Part shown: positions 34,038 through 43,689 of the stretch, in pieces | Layout: each line of letters starts with the position of its first letter | Numbering within the stretch: position 1 is the stretch's first letter | DNA from: an uncultured Tateyamaria sp. | Lineage (GTDB): Bacteria; Pseudomonadota; Alphaproteobacteria; Rhodobacterales; Rhodobacteraceae | Assembly (NCBI GenBank): GCA_947501275.1 | Contig: CANMVD010000003.1 | Location: 248,001 to 312,000, forward strand | Length of the DNA: 64,000 bases | Direction of reading: 5' to 3' | Notes under the pieces: model-generated | The model's input: the letters and a program-made list of their open reading frames with translations, nothing else | Databases searched by the model: none | Told to the model about the DNA's origin: nothing | Position numbers and translations under genes: made by a program

Positions 34038-35924
34038 TCACTGTTCGTGAAAGAAGTCATAGACCTTCTGCGCCAGCCCTTCGGAAACACCATCGACGGC
34101 CTTGAGATCTGCGAGATTGGCCCGCCCAACGGCCTTGGCTGACCCGAAATGCGCCAGCAGCGCCCGCTTACGCGACGCCCCAACGCCGGGGATATCATCC
34201 AGCGGGTTTTTCATCGCCGCCTTGGCCCGCTTGGCTCGGTGTGTGCCGATAGCAAAACGGTGTGCCTCATCCCGCAATCGCTGCACAAAGTACAACACCG
34301 GATCATTGTGGCGCAGCGCAAAGGGGCGTTTACCGGTGCGGTGGAACTCCTCTTTTCCCGCATCGCGATCCTCGCCCTTGGCGACACCGACCATCGGAAT
34401 ATCCTCGACACCGTGTTCCGCCATGATTTGCGCCACCGCACTGACCTGTCCGGCACCACCGTCAATCAGCAACAGGTCCGGCCACATGCCTTTCTGACGG
34501 TCCGGGTCCTCGCTCAGCAACCGTTTGAACCGGCGGTGCAGGACCTCTTTCATCATGCCAAAGTCATCGCCGGGTGTGAGGTCATCGCCCTTGATGTTGA
34601 ACTTGCGGTAGCTGTTTTTCATCAACCCCTCGGGGCCCGCGACAATCATTGCCCCAACGGCATTTGTGCCTTGGATGTGCGAGTTGTCATAAACCTCGAT
34701 CCGTGAAGGCGGCTCGGGCAATTCAAATGCATCCGCAAGTCCGCGCAGAAGTCTGGTCTGGGTCGCGCTCTCGGCCATCTTGCGCGCCAGGCTTTCGCGG
34801 GCATTGCGCAAGGCACTGTCGACCAATTCGGCCTTTTCGCCCCGCTTCGGGACCAGCAATTCCACCTTGCGCCGCAGTTTTTGACTCAACGCCTCGGCCA
34901 TCAGATCCGCGTTCTCGATCTCATTGGACAGGATCAGCTGACGCGGTGGTTCCTTGGTGTCATAAAACTGACCCAAGAACGCCTCCAGCACCTCGGCCGC
35001 GTCCACATCCGCCCCCACACGCGGGTAAAAATCGCGGTTGCCCCAGTTCTGCCCCGCCCGGATGAAAAACACCTGCACACAGGCCTGCCCCTGCTCCAGA
35101 TGCAGGGCCACGATGTCCGCCTCGCTCACACCTTTGGGGTTGATGCCCTGGGCGGTCTGCACCTGGGTCATCGCGCGGATCCGGTCACGCAACGCAGCTG
35201 CGCGCTCAAACTCCATGGCTTCGGATGCGGCCTGCATTTCGGCGGCAAGGCGCGCCTGAATATCCGTGGATTTCCCGGTCAGGAACTTCTCGGCATCCTT
35301 CACGGTCTGGGCATAGGCGTCTTTTTCGATCAACCCAACACACGGGCCCGAACAGCGCTTGATCTGATATTGCAGGCACGGGCGTGTGCGGCTTTCAAAC
35401 ATCGCATCCGTGCAATTGCGCAGCAAAAATACCCGTTGCAATTGGTTCAGCGTGCGGTTGACCGCGCCAGCACTGGCGAAGGGACCATAATAGGCACCCT
35501 TCTGTTTCTTTGCGCCACGATGTTTTTTGATCTGGGCAAACTCGTGATCCCCCGTAACCAGAATATTGGGAAAGCTCTTGTCGTCGCGCAGCAACACATT
35601 GAACTTGGGCTTGAGCTGCTTGATGAGGTTCTGCTCCAGCAACAACGCTTCAGTCTCTGTGCGCGTCGTCAGAAACATCATCGAAGCCGTATTTGAGATC
35701 ATCCGTTCGATGCGTGGGCTGTGACCGGCCGGGCGAGCGTAGTTGGAAACGCGTGCGCGCAGGTTGCGAGCTTTGCCGACGTACAACACGCGGCTTTCGC
35801 GGTCCAACATCCGGTACACACCCGGCGACGAATCCAGAGTTTTTAGATAACCCTGAATGACTCCGTGACCGACAGGTACGGGCGCTACAACCTCAGGAGT
35901 AGTATCTTGTGTTTCTTTCGCCAT
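34038..35924 (-). CDS. uvrC: Excinuclease ABC subunit C
   Basis: UvrC makes the two incisions of nucleotide excision repair. The 628-residue protein shows the GIY-YIG nuclease domain near residues 24-100 ([27 protein letters not shown]), a cysteine-bearing region ([26 protein letters not shown]), a UVR motif ([15 protein letters not shown]), the C-terminal RNase H-like nuclease ([17 protein letters not shown]) and helix-hairpin-helix repeats at the end ([20 protein letters not shown]). The ATG at 35924 ([11 protein letters not shown]) gives the normal start; the frame extends upstream into poor sequence. It heads the uvrC-pgsA-moaDE run. Confidence 0.96.
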   Translation of the reverse strand: MAKETQDTTPEVVAPVPVGHGVIQGYLKTLDSSPGVYRMLDRESRVLYVGKARNLRARVSNYARPAGHSPRIERMISNTASMMFLTTRTETEALLLEQNLIKQLKPKFNVLLRDDKSFPNILVTGDHEFAQIKKHRGAKKQKGAYYGPFASAGAVNRTLNQLQRVFLLRNCTDAMFESRTRPCLQYQIKRCSGPCVGLIEKDAYAQTVKDAEKFLTGKSTDIQARLAAEMQAASEAMEFERAAALRDRIRAMTQVQTAQGINPKGVSEADIVALHLEQGQACVQVFFIRAGQNWGNRDFYPRVGADVDAAEVLEAFLGQFYDTKEPPRQLILSNEIENADLMAEALSQKLRRKVELLVPKRGEKAELVDSALRNARESLARKMAESATQTRLLRGLADAFELPEPPSRIEVYDNSHIQGTNAVGAMIVAGPEGLMKNSYRKFNIKGDDLTPGDDFGMMKEVLHRRFKRLLSEDPDRQKGMWPDLLLIDGGAGQVSAVAQIMAEHGVEDIPMVGVAKGEDRDAGKEEFHRTGKRPFALRHNDPVLYFVQRLRDEAHRFAIGTHRAKRAKAAMKNPLDDIPGVGASRKRALLAHFGSAKAVGRANLADLKAVDGVSEGLAQKVYDFFHEQ

Positions 35925-36069
35925 TCGATTCGGCCTTGGATCCCACTTTGGCTGCACCACCCCTATACCCAGTGCAAGGGTAGAGACATCCACCATTCCT
36001 GTGGATAAGTTTGAGGTTAACTTCTGAGCAGATTGGAAATACCTATATTTTTTGGGCGCTTCCGCTAAC

Positions 36070-36178
36070 TGCCTAATTTTTAGGCATTACTTTAAGTCAT
36101 TGTTTTCAAACAAAATAAAATTGATCACGCAGCAAGTATTTGAAAACACAGGCATTTTGGTAACGAATTTGTAACGAA
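36070..36178. repeat. Cluster of inverted and direct repeats in an AT-rich spacer
   Basis: This part of the uvrC/SDR spacer (35925-36211) is clearly more AT-rich than the flanking genes. It holds a palindrome TGCCTAA-ttt-TTAGGCA (36070-36086). It also holds a perfect 10-base inverted repeat, TGTTTTCAAA at 36101-36110 and TTTGAAAACA at 36139-36148, with 28 bases between. Two direct copies of GTAACGAA start at 36160 and 36171, 11 bases apart. It lies upstream of uvrC and downstream of the SDR gene on the same strand, so it could hold the uvrC promoter and operators. No gene is seen in it. Confidence 0.6.
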
Positions 36179-36211
36179 ACTTAACGCAGTGCAAAACTCA
36201 CCTTACGTCAT

Positions 36212-36991
36212 CTATTCCACACCTACGACATCCGGCGTTTCCCACGCCAAATGCTGCCCACCGTCCACACATAACAATTGACCCGTGATCGCAGGTGAAT
36301 CCAGAAAGTATCCAAGCGCTGCGACGATGTCTTCGGGGTTGGAGCCACGCTGTAAAACTGTCGCTGCACGTTGCTTGGCAAAGTGCTCCGCACTCTGACG
36401 ACCGCCCTGCAATGTCGGCCCAGGCCCAATGGCATTGACACGAATGGCAGGCGTCAATGCGCGCGCGCTGGTTTGGGTCAACGCCCACAGGCCCATCTTG
36501 GCAAGGGTGTAGGTCATGAACTCCGGTGTCAGCTTGCGCACGCGCTGGTCGACCATGTTCAGGATCAAGCCTGTCGCACGCGGCTCTCCCATGGCATCTG
36601 ATTGCGGCTCCAGCCCTTGTGCAGCCATGGCTTGCGTCAACACAAACGGCGCACGGAGGTTGCTGTCCATGTGACGGTCCCACGTGTCGCGCGTCGCCGT
36701 TTCAACCGTGTCGTATTCAAAAATCGAGGCATTGTTGATCAGGCAGGTGATCTCGCCGCCTAGCGCCTCAACCGCGCGTCCGAACAGCGATTGTGTGGCC
36801 GCCTCGTCCAACAGATCCGCTTGCAGCGCGACTGCGCGTCGCCCAAGTGCCTCGATCCGCGCAACCGTATCATCGGCTCCGGCTGATGAGCTTGCGTAAT
36901 GCACAGCCAAGTCATAGCCGCGCTCCGCCAGATAAACGGCCATAGCTTGTCCAAGTCGGTGCCCTGCCCCGGTTACGAGTGCCCGCTTCAT
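36212..36991 (-). CDS. SDR family oxidoreductase, pteridine-reductase-like
   Basis: A 259-residue NAD(P)-dependent short-chain dehydrogenase. The nucleotide site is VTGAGHRLGQAMAVYLAERG near the N-terminus and NNASIF follows at about 85. The catalytic region carries YTLAKMGLWALTQ (Y-x3-K), and the C-terminus has GQLLCVDGGQHL. The GHRLG variant of the glycine motif together with LAVHYASS resembles FolM/PTR1-type pteridine reductases, so reduction of dihydrofolate or a pterin is possible. The ATG at 36991 has AAGGAG 6 bases upstream and is the best of three nearby ATGs. It follows the antiporter gene by 21 bases. Confidence 0.88.
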   Translation of the reverse strand: MKRALVTGAGHRLGQAMAVYLAERGYDLAVHYASSSAGADDTVARIEALGRRAVALQADLLDEAATQSLFGRAVEALGGEITCLINNASIFEYDTVETATRDTWDRHMDSNLRAPFVLTQAMAAQGLEPQSDAMGEPRATGLILNMVDQRVRKLTPEFMTYTLAKMGLWALTQTSARALTPAIRVNAIGPGPTLQGGRQSAEHFAKQRAATVLQRGSNPEDIVAALGYFLDSPAITGQLLCVDGGQHLAWETPDVVGVE

Positions 36992-37012
36992 CGCCATCTC
37001 CTTCATTAAGTC

Positions 37013-37975
37013 TTAGCTGAGTACAACAACCAGATAGGCCACATAGAGCCCGGTCAAGATAGCGCCCCAGATCCGCGTGATATCACGGGCCATGTACACA
37101 AATGGCACCAGCAGTATCGAAGCGCCCAACATCACCCAAAGGTCGAATCTTAGGAATTCGGCATCTACGGGGATGGGTCCGACAAGGCTGGCAACACCAA
37201 TGATGGCCAGCAGGTTGAACATGTTGGACCCGATAACGGACCCAAGTGCGACATCAGCCTGCCGACGCACGGCCGCCATTACCGTCGTGGCAAGCTCTGG
37301 CAGGGACGTACCCACGGCCACCAGCGTCAACCCTATGACCGCATCACTGACGCCGTAGGTTTTGGCAATCACAGTGGCATTGTCGACCAGCAGATCAGCG
37401 CCCAAAGGCAAACCGATCAGGCCAAGCACGAGGAAAAGCATGATCCGCCACCACGGCAAATCCGGGTCCACCCCTTCGATTTCTTCCTCGTCCATTGTGG
37501 CATCGGCGCAGGCCGCACGATGACCCTTTGCCTCCATCGCAGCGTCAAACAACACAAGCGCCAAGGCCCCCAGAAGAACGAGCGCCGCAATCCAATCGAA
37601 TACGCCACGGAACGCCAACGCGATGAACAAAAGCGTCGCGGCGATCATGAAATTAAAGGTTTTCTTGGTGTCACACTCAGAAGTGTGCAGCGTGGCAAAC
37701 AGAGCCGGTATGCCCAAAACCATCAGGATATTGGCGGTGTTGGACCCCACGACATTGCCCATGGCGATGCCGGGTGCGTCCTCCATCACCGCCTGAATGG
37801 CGATCAGCAATTCGGGTGCGGACGTACCAAAGGCCACGATGGTCAGGCTGACGATCAGGGCCGGAACACCAATTCGCAACGACAGGTTCACCGCACCCTT
37901 CACCAGCGAGTCTCCTGCCAGCAATAGGATCAGAAGGCCAAGCCCGCTGAGAATCCATGGCATAATACCCGTCAT
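37013..37975 (-). CDS. Calcium/sodium antiporter (CaCA family)
   Basis: An inner-membrane cation exchanger of 320 residues. It has the paired alpha repeats of the family: VAFGTSAPELLIAIQA with GNVVGSNTANILMVLG in the first half, and VAVGTSLPELATTVMAA with GSVIGSNMFNLLAIIG in the second. An acidic loop (MDEEEIEGVDPDLPWW) joins the halves. The ATG at 37975 overlaps the stop of a 54-residue upstream gene (TGATG), which supports this start over longer forms. SDR gene follows. Confidence 0.9.
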   Translation of the reverse strand: MTGIMPWILSGLGLLILLLAGDSLVKGAVNLSLRIGVPALIVSLTIVAFGTSAPELLIAIQAVMEDAPGIAMGNVVGSNTANILMVLGIPALFATLHTSECDTKKTFNFMIAATLLFIALAFRGVFDWIAALVLLGALALVLFDAAMEAKGHRAACADATMDEEEIEGVDPDLPWWRIMLFLVLGLIGLPLGADLLVDNATVIAKTYGVSDAVIGLTLVAVGTSLPELATTVMAAVRRQADVALGSVIGSNMFNLLAIIGVASLVGPIPVDAEFLRFDLWVMLGASILLVPFVYMARDITRIWGAILTGLYVAYLVVVLS

Positions 37976-38139
37976 CACCTGGACCCCCGCCCGCATGAGC
38001 ACGGGCCTTTGCCAATACGGTAACGTCCGCAATCACATTTGGCGGATGCCAGTCGTTTCCCCCCGATCCAGTGGAGTTTCCCGAACATGCCAAGCACGAC
38101 GATAAACACCAGAAACAGGACAACGATCTTTGAGAGCAT
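37975..38139 (-). CDS. 54-residue membrane-anchored zinc-ribbon-like protein
   Basis: I read this short gene directly from the minus strand. It encodes MLSKIVVLFLVFIVVLGMFG (one membrane helix) followed by a basic segment and a compact cysteine-rich tail with C35-D-C37-G-R and C47-S-C49-G-R, separated by YRIGKGP. The paired CxCGR units would suit a small zinc ribbon on the cytoplasmic side. Its stop overlaps the antiporter start (TGATG) and its start is 3 bases after the S49 peptidase stop, so it lies inside a tight operon, which makes it likely real. Function unknown. Confidence 0.75.
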   Translation of the reverse strand: MLSKIVVLFLVFIVVLGMFGKLHWIGGKRLASAKCDCGRYRIGKGPCSCGRGSR

Positions 38140-38142
38140 GCG

Positions 38143-38940
38143 TTACAGTCCAAACTGGGCAAAGGCTGCCCGTTCTTCGACTGAACTGATTGCGTCGTCA
38201 ACCACCTGCGCGCCAAAGCGGGACAGAAACGACTTGCGCACGCCGTAGCGGCGAAACTTGACCTTGTCCCCGAACCGCTCCTGCATCATTGGTTTGATGT
38301 GGCCGATGCCGTCAATCAAACCCAGCTCGTGGGCCTTTTGAGCCAGCCACACCTGCCCGGTGAACAATTCCGTCTCGGTGTCCAGCTTGGCGCCGCGACG
38401 AGCCTGCACATGCTCAATGAAATTGGTATGAATGTCGTTGAGCAAACCCTTGAGCCGCTCAACGTCTTCGGGCTTTTCCGGGCGGAACGGGTCAAGCATG
38501 GATTTGGATTTGCCCGCCGTGTAGACGCGCCGCTCGACGCCCTGCCGCGCCAGTAGCTCATGCGCGCCAAAGCCCGCAGAAATTACGCCAATAGAGCCGA
38601 CAACCGAACTTGGGTCTGCGTAGATCTCGTCCGCAGCGACCGCCAGCCAATACCCGCCTGAGGCGGCGACATCCTCGACAAAGGCAATGACCGGCACTTC
38701 CTTTTCTTCGGCCAAGCGGCGAATGCGTGCACCGATCAAAGAGGACTGAACAGGGCTACCTCCGGGCGAATTGATTTCCAGTGCAACCGCAGCAGGTTTG
38801 CCGCGGGCAAAGGCTTTTTCAATGACCGGCGCAAGGGCTGCGTCATTCAACGCACCGCGAGAGCCGCTGGCAATTACACCCTGCAGGCGAATAACAGCGA
38901 CGCTCGGGTCTGATTTTAAAAAGGGGATCCAGCGTTTCAT
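38143..38940 (-). CDS. S49 family (SppA-like) serine peptidase
   Basis: A 265-residue signal-peptide-peptidase-type protease. The nucleophile serine is Ser94 in EDVAASGGYWLAVAADEIYA. The general base is likely Lys146 in TAGKSKSMLDPF, at the spacing seen in SppA-type S49 peptidases (about 52 residues). INSPGGSPV forms the oxyanion region. The protein has no clear membrane anchor or signal, so it may be cytoplasmic or peripherally bound. The ATG at 38940 (MKRWIPFLK) is preferred over a more upstream start. It begins an operon with the mini zinc-ribbon, antiporter and SDR genes. Confidence 0.9.
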   Translation of the reverse strand: MKRWIPFLKSDPSVAVIRLQGVIASGSRGALNDAALAPVIEKAFARGKPAAVALEINSPGGSPVQSSLIGARIRRLAEEKEVPVIAFVEDVAASGGYWLAVAADEIYADPSSVVGSIGVISAGFGAHELLARQGVERRVYTAGKSKSMLDPFRPEKPEDVERLKGLLNDIHTNFIEHVQARRGAKLDTETELFTGQVWLAQKAHELGLIDGIGHIKPMMQERFGDKVKFRRYGVRKSFLSRFGAQVVDDAISSVEERAAFAQFGL

Positions 38941-39009
38941 CTCAGCCCATGTAGATTGCAGCCCCACCACAAACAAGGCCATGGGTCAAAGCAGTTGCGG
39001 GCCGTGGCG

Positions 39010-39771
39010 TCATTGCCGAATGCGCCAACCGGTTTTGAAGATCCACCAAACCGTTCCCAGACACAGCGCGGTAAAGGCGGCAATGGCCAGAAGCGACGTT
39101 GCGATGGGCACATCCGCAAGCCCAAAGAAAGCCCAGCGAAAGCCCGAGATCAGATAGACAACCGGATTGAACATCGAAATCGTCTGCCAGACAGGCGGCA
39201 ACATCGAGATCGAGTAGAACGAACCGCCAAGGAAAACCAAAGGCGTCACGATCAGCAAAGGTACCAGTTGCAGCTGCTCGAAATTGCCCGCCCAGATACC
39301 GATAATGAACCCCATGAGCGCAAAGCTGATGCAGGTCAGAACGAGGAAAGCGACCATTGCCAGCGGATGTGCAATCGTAATGTCGACAAAGAAAAACGAG
39401 GTGATCAGGATGATCACACCGATAAACATCGACTTGGTTGCTGCCGCTCCAACATAACCCAGGACGATCTCGATAAAGCTGACCGGGGCGGACAGCAATT
39501 CATAGATCGTACCAATGAACTTGGGGAAATAGATACCGAACGAGGCATTGGAAATCGCCTGCGTCATGACCGTCAGCATCACGAGGCCGGGCACGATAAA
39601 GGCCCCATAGCTGACGCCATCCACCTCTTGGATCCGGCTGCCGATTGCTGCGCCAAAGACGACGAAATACAGCGATGTCGACAAGACGGGTGAGATGAGA
39701 GACTGCGCAATGGTGCGGAAAAATCGCGCCATTTCAAAGACGTATATGGCGCGAATGGCTGACCAGTTCAT
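39010..39771 (-). CDS. ABC-2 type transporter permease
   Basis: A 253-residue inner-membrane permease with six helices and the ABC-2 signature. [22 protein letters not shown] opens the region, and [24 protein letters not shown] followed by [14 protein letters not shown] closes it. The start ATG overlaps the stop of the ATPase gene by 4 bases. The pair is a classic YadG/YadH-like exporter; the substrate is unknown. Confidence 0.93.
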   Translation of the reverse strand: MNWSAIRAIYVFEMARFFRTIAQSLISPVLSTSLYFVVFGAAIGSRIQEVDGVSYGAFIVPGLVMLTVMTQAISNASFGIYFPKFIGTIYELLSAPVSFIEIVLGYVGAAATKSMFIGVIILITSFFFVDITIAHPLAMVAFLVLTCISFALMGFIIGIWAGNFEQLQLVPLLIVTPLVFLGGSFYSISMLPPVWQTISMFNPVVYLISGFRWAFFGLADVPIATSLLAIAAFTALCLGTVWWIFKTGWRIRQ

Positions 39772-40706
39772 GCTGCATTCTCCGGGGCTTCTCGCACAAG
39801 CGACACAAAGATATCTTCAAGGCTCGATTGCCGCGTCACGACATCCTTGAGCTGCAAACCCGCCGCTGAAACATCATTCAGCAGCTTGGTGATGCCTGTG
39901 CGCTCCGCTTTGGTGTCATACCTGTAAACCAGGGTCCAACCGTCGCCCTCAAGGCTCAGATCATAGCTCGCCAGCGCTTCGGGGATCGCCTCCAGATGGG
40001 TCGTCAATTGAACGTCCAGCTGCTTTTGGCCCATGCGGGCGACGAGCTTGTCTTTGTCCTCGACCAACAGGATTTCGCCCTTGTTGATAACGCCGACACG
40101 GTCGGCAATGGCTTCGGCCTCTTCGATGTAATGGGTCGTCAGGATCGTGGTGACGCCGTCATTGCGCAACTGCTCGACGATCTCCCACATGTCCTTGCGC
40201 AACTCCACATCCACCCCAGCCGTCGGTTCATCCAGAAACAGCACGCGCGGCTCATGCGCCAACGCCTTGGCAATCAGCACGCGACGCTTCATGCCCCCTG
40301 ACAACTCGCGGATCTGGGCGTCGCGCTTGTCCCACAGGGACAGACGCTTCAGGATGTCTTCGACAGCGGTGTCTTTGCGGCCCTTGCCAAACAGCCCCCG
40401 CGAAAAGCGCACGGTGTTGATCACTTTCTCGAACGGTTCCAACGCGATCTCCTGCGGCACCAGACCAATCAGCGCACGGGCCTGACGATAATTGTCGAGG
40501 ATATCAAAGCCCGCAACCGTCACGCTGCCCGACGTGGGCATGGTGATGCCGCACACGGTCGAGATCAGCGTGGTCTTGCCCGCCCCGTTGGGCCCCAGCA
40601 GGGCGATAATCTCGCCCTCTTCGATGTCCAGTGACACGCCCTTGAGCGCCTCAAAGCCACCGTCATAGGACTTGCGCAGATCACGAATGCTGAGAATGGG
40701 TGCCAT
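39768..40706 (-). CDS. ABC transporter ATP-binding protein
   Basis: A 312-residue ATPase that powers the neighbouring ABC-2 permease. Walker [10 protein letters not shown] is at 38-46, the signature is [22 protein letters not shown], and Walker [12 protein letters not shown] follows with the switch histidine in [14 protein letters not shown]. The C-terminal 80 residues form an extra domain as in YadG-type ATPases. Gene order ATPase then permease with 4-base overlap. Confidence 0.95.
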   Translation of the reverse strand: MAPILSIRDLRKSYDGGFEALKGVSLDIEEGEIIALLGPNGAGKTTLISTVCGITMPTSGSVTVAGFDILDNYRQARALIGLVPQEIALEPFEKVINTVRFSRGLFGKGRKDTAVEDILKRLSLWDKRDAQIRELSGGMKRRVLIAKALAHEPRVLFLDEPTAGVDVELRKDMWEIVEQLRNDGVTTILTTHYIEEAEAIADRVGVINKGEILLVEDKDKLVARMGQKQLDVQLTTHLEAIPEALASYDLSLEGDGWTLVYRYDTKAERTGITKLLNDVSAAGLQLKDVVTRQSSLEDIFVSLVREAPENAA

Positions 40707-40797
40707 ACGGCCTCCGGATTTTGATTGGCCACAAAGGGTATTGCGCCCAAAGCTAAGCCACCAGCGCGCAGATGCACACCTCAGTGTGCAGGTCAGC

Positions 40798-41313
40798 TTA
40801 GTCCTTGCCTGTCAGACGGCCAAGCCAGCCCTTCTTGGTGCCGTCCACGTCGTCGCCTTCGCTCTCCTCCTTTGGTCCCTCAAGGTGTTCCTGAAGGTTC
40901 GAAAAGAACTGATCCGCCATTTTCTTGGCAAAGCCGTCGATGATGCGGCTGCCCAGTTGGGCGAGCTTGCCGCCAACCTTGGCCTCAACATCATAGCTCA
41001 GTTGGGTGCCGCCATCCGTCGGCGCAAGACGCACCTCCGCGCCGCCCTTGGCAAACCCGGCCGCACCCCCCTTGCCTTCGCCAGAGATGGTGAGGCTTTC
41101 GTTTTCGATCAGATCGGACAGGGTCACGGCGCCTTTGAACGTCGCTTTGACAGGGCCCACCTTTTGAACAACGGTCGCCTCGAACCCATCGTCTGGGTTG
41201 CCAGCAACTTCGGTGGCACCGGGTACACAGGCCTTGAGCGTGTCGGCATCCAGAAGGGCGGCGTAGACGGCGGCGGGTGGTGCTGCAATCTCGCGTGTGT
41301 CAGACATTTGCAT
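40798..41313 (-). CDS. CoxG-like SRPBCC protein
   Basis: A 171-residue START/SRPBCC-fold protein of the CoxG group (carbon monoxide dehydrogenase subunit G-like). Motifs are MQMSDTREIAAPPAAVYAALLD, LKACVPGATEV, GEGKGGAAGFAKGGAEVRL and YDVEAKVGGKLAQLGSRIIDGFAKKMADQFF. CoxG helps recruit the carbon monoxide dehydrogenase to the membrane, but no cox structural genes are here. A GGGAG ribosome site supports ATG at 41313. The gene is 91 bases upstream of the ABC ATPase on the same strand. Confidence 0.9.
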   Translation of the reverse strand: MQMSDTREIAAPPAAVYAALLDADTLKACVPGATEVAGNPDDGFEATVVQKVGPVKATFKGAVTLSDLIENESLTISGEGKGGAAGFAKGGAEVRLAPTDGGTQLSYDVEAKVGGKLAQLGSRIIDGFAKKMADQFFSNLQEHLEGPKEESEGDDVDGTKKGWLGRLTGKD

Positions 41314-41433
41314 GGTGAGGTCTCCCTTTGCTGGCTTGGTGCTGCTGATACCGCAGGAGCACGCGGGATACCATGCGGGAAGCGACGCGCAATTGTACGT
41401 GACAGACACCACACACGTGTTAGGGCTTGGGAC

Positions 41434-42414
41434 ATGAGTGCGGGACGTCAGAACATCGCCAGTGTCGGGATCCTGTTTGTGGTGGCGGGAGTGTTCTGCA
41501 TTTCCATCAACGATCTGTTGATCAAGAAACTGTCCGGCGACTACCCCCTGCACGAACTGGTCTTTGTGCGATCCGCCATCGGGTTGTTGTTCAGCCTTGT
41601 CATCGTCCAGTTCGAAGGAGGGTGGGGTATCCTGCGCACACGCAACCCCCTGTTGCATGCCACGCGCGGTGTGATGATCGTCATTGCCAACATGACGTAC
41701 TTTGTGGCGCTGGCTGTGTTACCCTTGGCCGATGCGACAGCACTCTTCTTCGCTGCTCCGCTTTTTATCACCCTGCTGTCGATCCCGATGCTCGGGGAAA
41801 AGGTCGGGCCACTGCGCCTTGGCGCGGTGGCGATCGGCTTTGCTGGTGTGATCATCATGCAGCGCCCGTGGGAGGGTTCGGAGTCGCTGACCGTCAGTCG
41901 GATCGTACTGTTGCTGCCTGTCCTGTCGGCCCTGACCTATGCGCTCAACCAACTACTAACGCGCAAACTGGGCGTGACAAGCAAGGCCAGCGCAATGGCG
42001 GTCTACATTCAGGTCACATTCATTCTGGTGTCTGTGGCGTTTTATGTGGTGGCAGGGGATGGGCGCTATGCGGTCGGGTCCACCAACGGATCGGTGATCT
42101 TTTTGTTGCGGGCGTGGGTCTGGCCACCCCCGCAGGATACATGGGTGTTCGTTGGTCTTGGCCTGAATTCGGCTGTGATCGGTTATTGCCTGAGCCAAGC
42201 CTACCGCCTTGCAGATGCAGCCACCATCGCGCCTTTTGAATATATTGGCCTGCCGCTTGCTGTGTTCTGGGGGTACGCCGTGTTCGGAGACCTGCCAGTG
42301 CTGGAGGTCTGGATCGGCATCGCACTGATCCTCGGGGCCGGCTTGTTTGTTTTCCTGCGGGAACGGCAAAAGGCGCAGGTGATCGCCCGGGGCAGGATCA
42401 AGGCCCGCCACTAA
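41434..42414 (+). CDS. DMT superfamily (EamA) transporter
   Basis: A 326-residue inner-membrane protein with two EamA repeats and about ten helices (VGILFVVAGVFCISINDLLIKKLSG opens the first; PVLSALTYALNQLLTRKLG opens the second). IAPFEYIGLPLAVFWGYAVFGD is the typical end of the second repeat. A 40-residue insert between helices, GDGRYAVGSTNGSVIFLLRAW, is slightly long. The ATG at 41434 (MSAGRQNIAS) fits the family; the open frame upstream lies across coxG and is not coding. Substrate unknown. It is convergent with the quinone oxidoreductase gene. Confidence 0.9.
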   Translation: MSAGRQNIASVGILFVVAGVFCISINDLLIKKLSGDYPLHELVFVRSAIGLLFSLVIVQFEGGWGILRTRNPLLHATRGVMIVIANMTYFVALAVLPLADATALFFAAPLFITLLSIPMLGEKVGPLRLGAVAIGFAGVIIMQRPWEGSESLTVSRIVLLLPVLSALTYALNQLLTRKLGVTSKASAMAVYIQVTFILVSVAFYVVAGDGRYAVGSTNGSVIFLLRAWVWPPPQDTWVFVGLGLNSAVIGYCLSQAYRLADAATIAPFEYIGLPLAVFWGYAVFGDLPVLEVWIGIALILGAGLFVFLRERQKAQVIARGRIKARH

Positions 42415-42454
42415 GAAACGCGCGCCTCTGGTTGTGGCGGGTGGCGTCCTGTGC

Positions 42455-43420
42455 CTAGTCCGTGACGCTGATGACGACTTTGCCGGTCGCCTTGCGCGTG
42501 CGCAGCAATTCAAGGCCCTCATTGGCCTGATCCAGCGGCAATATGTGACTGACATGCGGGGACAGCTTGCCCTGCTGGTACCACTCGAACAGCGTGGCAA
42601 AACTGTCTGTCAGCACCTTGGGGTTAACCCGTGTATACCCACCCCAATAATACCCCATCACGGTCAGGTTTTTGACCAGCAGATAGTTCGCCGGGATTTG
42701 CGGCACGCCCCCACTGGCAAAGCCAAGCGGCAGCAAACGCGCCTCCGGGTTGCAGGCGCGCAGGGCCGCATCAAACAAATCCCCGCCCACCGGGTCATAC
42801 ACAACATCCGCGCCGCCAAGCGCCTTCACCTCGGCCCGAAGATCCACGGTGTCGCTGTCCAGCAGGTGATCTGCCCCGGCGGCCTTGGCCACGGCCAGCT
42901 TCTCAGCACCCCTCGCGCAAGCGATTACTTCGGCCCCCATCAGCTTGCCCAGTTCCACGGCCGTCAGGCCCACACCGCCCGACGCCCCCAGCACCAGCAA
43001 GCGTTCACCGGGCTGCATCCGCGCCTTGTAATCCAGCCCGACATGGCTGGTGCCATACGCCACCAGAAACGCGGCGGCGTCGGTAAAGGACATCTCGTCA
43101 GGGATCGGCACGCAAACCTGCGCAGGCAAGGCCGCATATTCGGCCAAGCCGCCGAAACCCGAATAGGCCGCGACACGCTGCCCGACATTCAGCCCCTCGA
43201 CACCGTCACCAACAGCCGAAATCGTACCGGACATTTCCATCCCTATGGTCGCAGGTAGGGCCGGTTTTTCCTGATAAGTGCCTTTGACAATCAGCAAGTC
43301 GCCAAAATTCAGACCGCAGGCGGCCACGCGCACAACCACCTCGCCCGGTTTGGGAGTCGGCATCGAAATATCGCGCATCTCAAGCGACTGACCCAGTTCC
43401 ACAACTTGCATTGCACGCAT
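42455..43420 (-). CDS. NADPH:quinone oxidoreductase family protein
   Basis: A 321-residue zinc-free medium-chain reductase. N-terminal MRAMQVVELGQSLEMRDI, the GroES-like part with AACGLNFGDLLIVKGTYQ, and the NADPH site LLVLGASGGVGLTAVELGKLMGAEV are clear. Members reduce quinones or enoyl-CoA-like substrates. GAGGGA lies 6 bases before ATG at 43420. It stands alone, with 269 bases to nusB upstream that show no convincing gene. Confidence 0.92.
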   Translation of the reverse strand: MRAMQVVELGQSLEMRDISMPTPKPGEVVVRVAACGLNFGDLLIVKGTYQEKPALPATIGMEMSGTISAVGDGVEGLNVGQRVAAYSGFGGLAEYAALPAQVCVPIPDEMSFTDAAAFLVAYGTSHVGLDYKARMQPGERLLVLGASGGVGLTAVELGKLMGAEVIACARGAEKLAVAKAAGADHLLDSDTVDLRAEVKALGGADVVYDPVGGDLFDAALRACNPEARLLPLGFASGGVPQIPANYLLVKNLTVMGYYWGGYTRVNPKVLTDSFATLFEWYQQGKLSPHVSHILPLDQANEGLELLRTRKATGKVVISVTD

Positions 43421-43689
43421 TTCTTGTCCCTCAACCTGCTTTCGGATGGGCTGTCACTCGCCCCGGTCCGCTACATCGCATACCCGATCTCTTCAGCCGC
43501 AAACAACTGCCCATTTGAGCCATGGATTACAACACGGCTGAACAGAACGAAGACCATGCAGGCGGCTCAGCCAATGGACGCTGGCAACTCAGACGAGTAG
43601 TCGATTTGAAGCGATCACATCGGTTCCGCCATGGCAGGTGCGATGCGAAGCGTACGCCATAACGGGTTAGACCGGTCATTAGCAGTTGT

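Noticed and set aside
39010-40706. ABC transporter as the missing capsule exporter (KpsMT)
   Set aside because: The ATPase has a long C-terminal domain of the YadG type and the permease matches YadH; they also lie 6 kb from the kps genes on the other strand.
40672-41433. Upstream extension of the DMT transporter frame
   Set aside because: The extension crosses the CoxG-like gene on the other strand and has no similarity to transporters; the ATG at 41434 begins the family sequence.
43522-43662. Open frame of 46 codons on the plus strand in the nusB/quinone oxidoreductase spacer
   Set aside because: No ribosome site, no recognisable motif and low-complexity basic composition; length is expected by chance.
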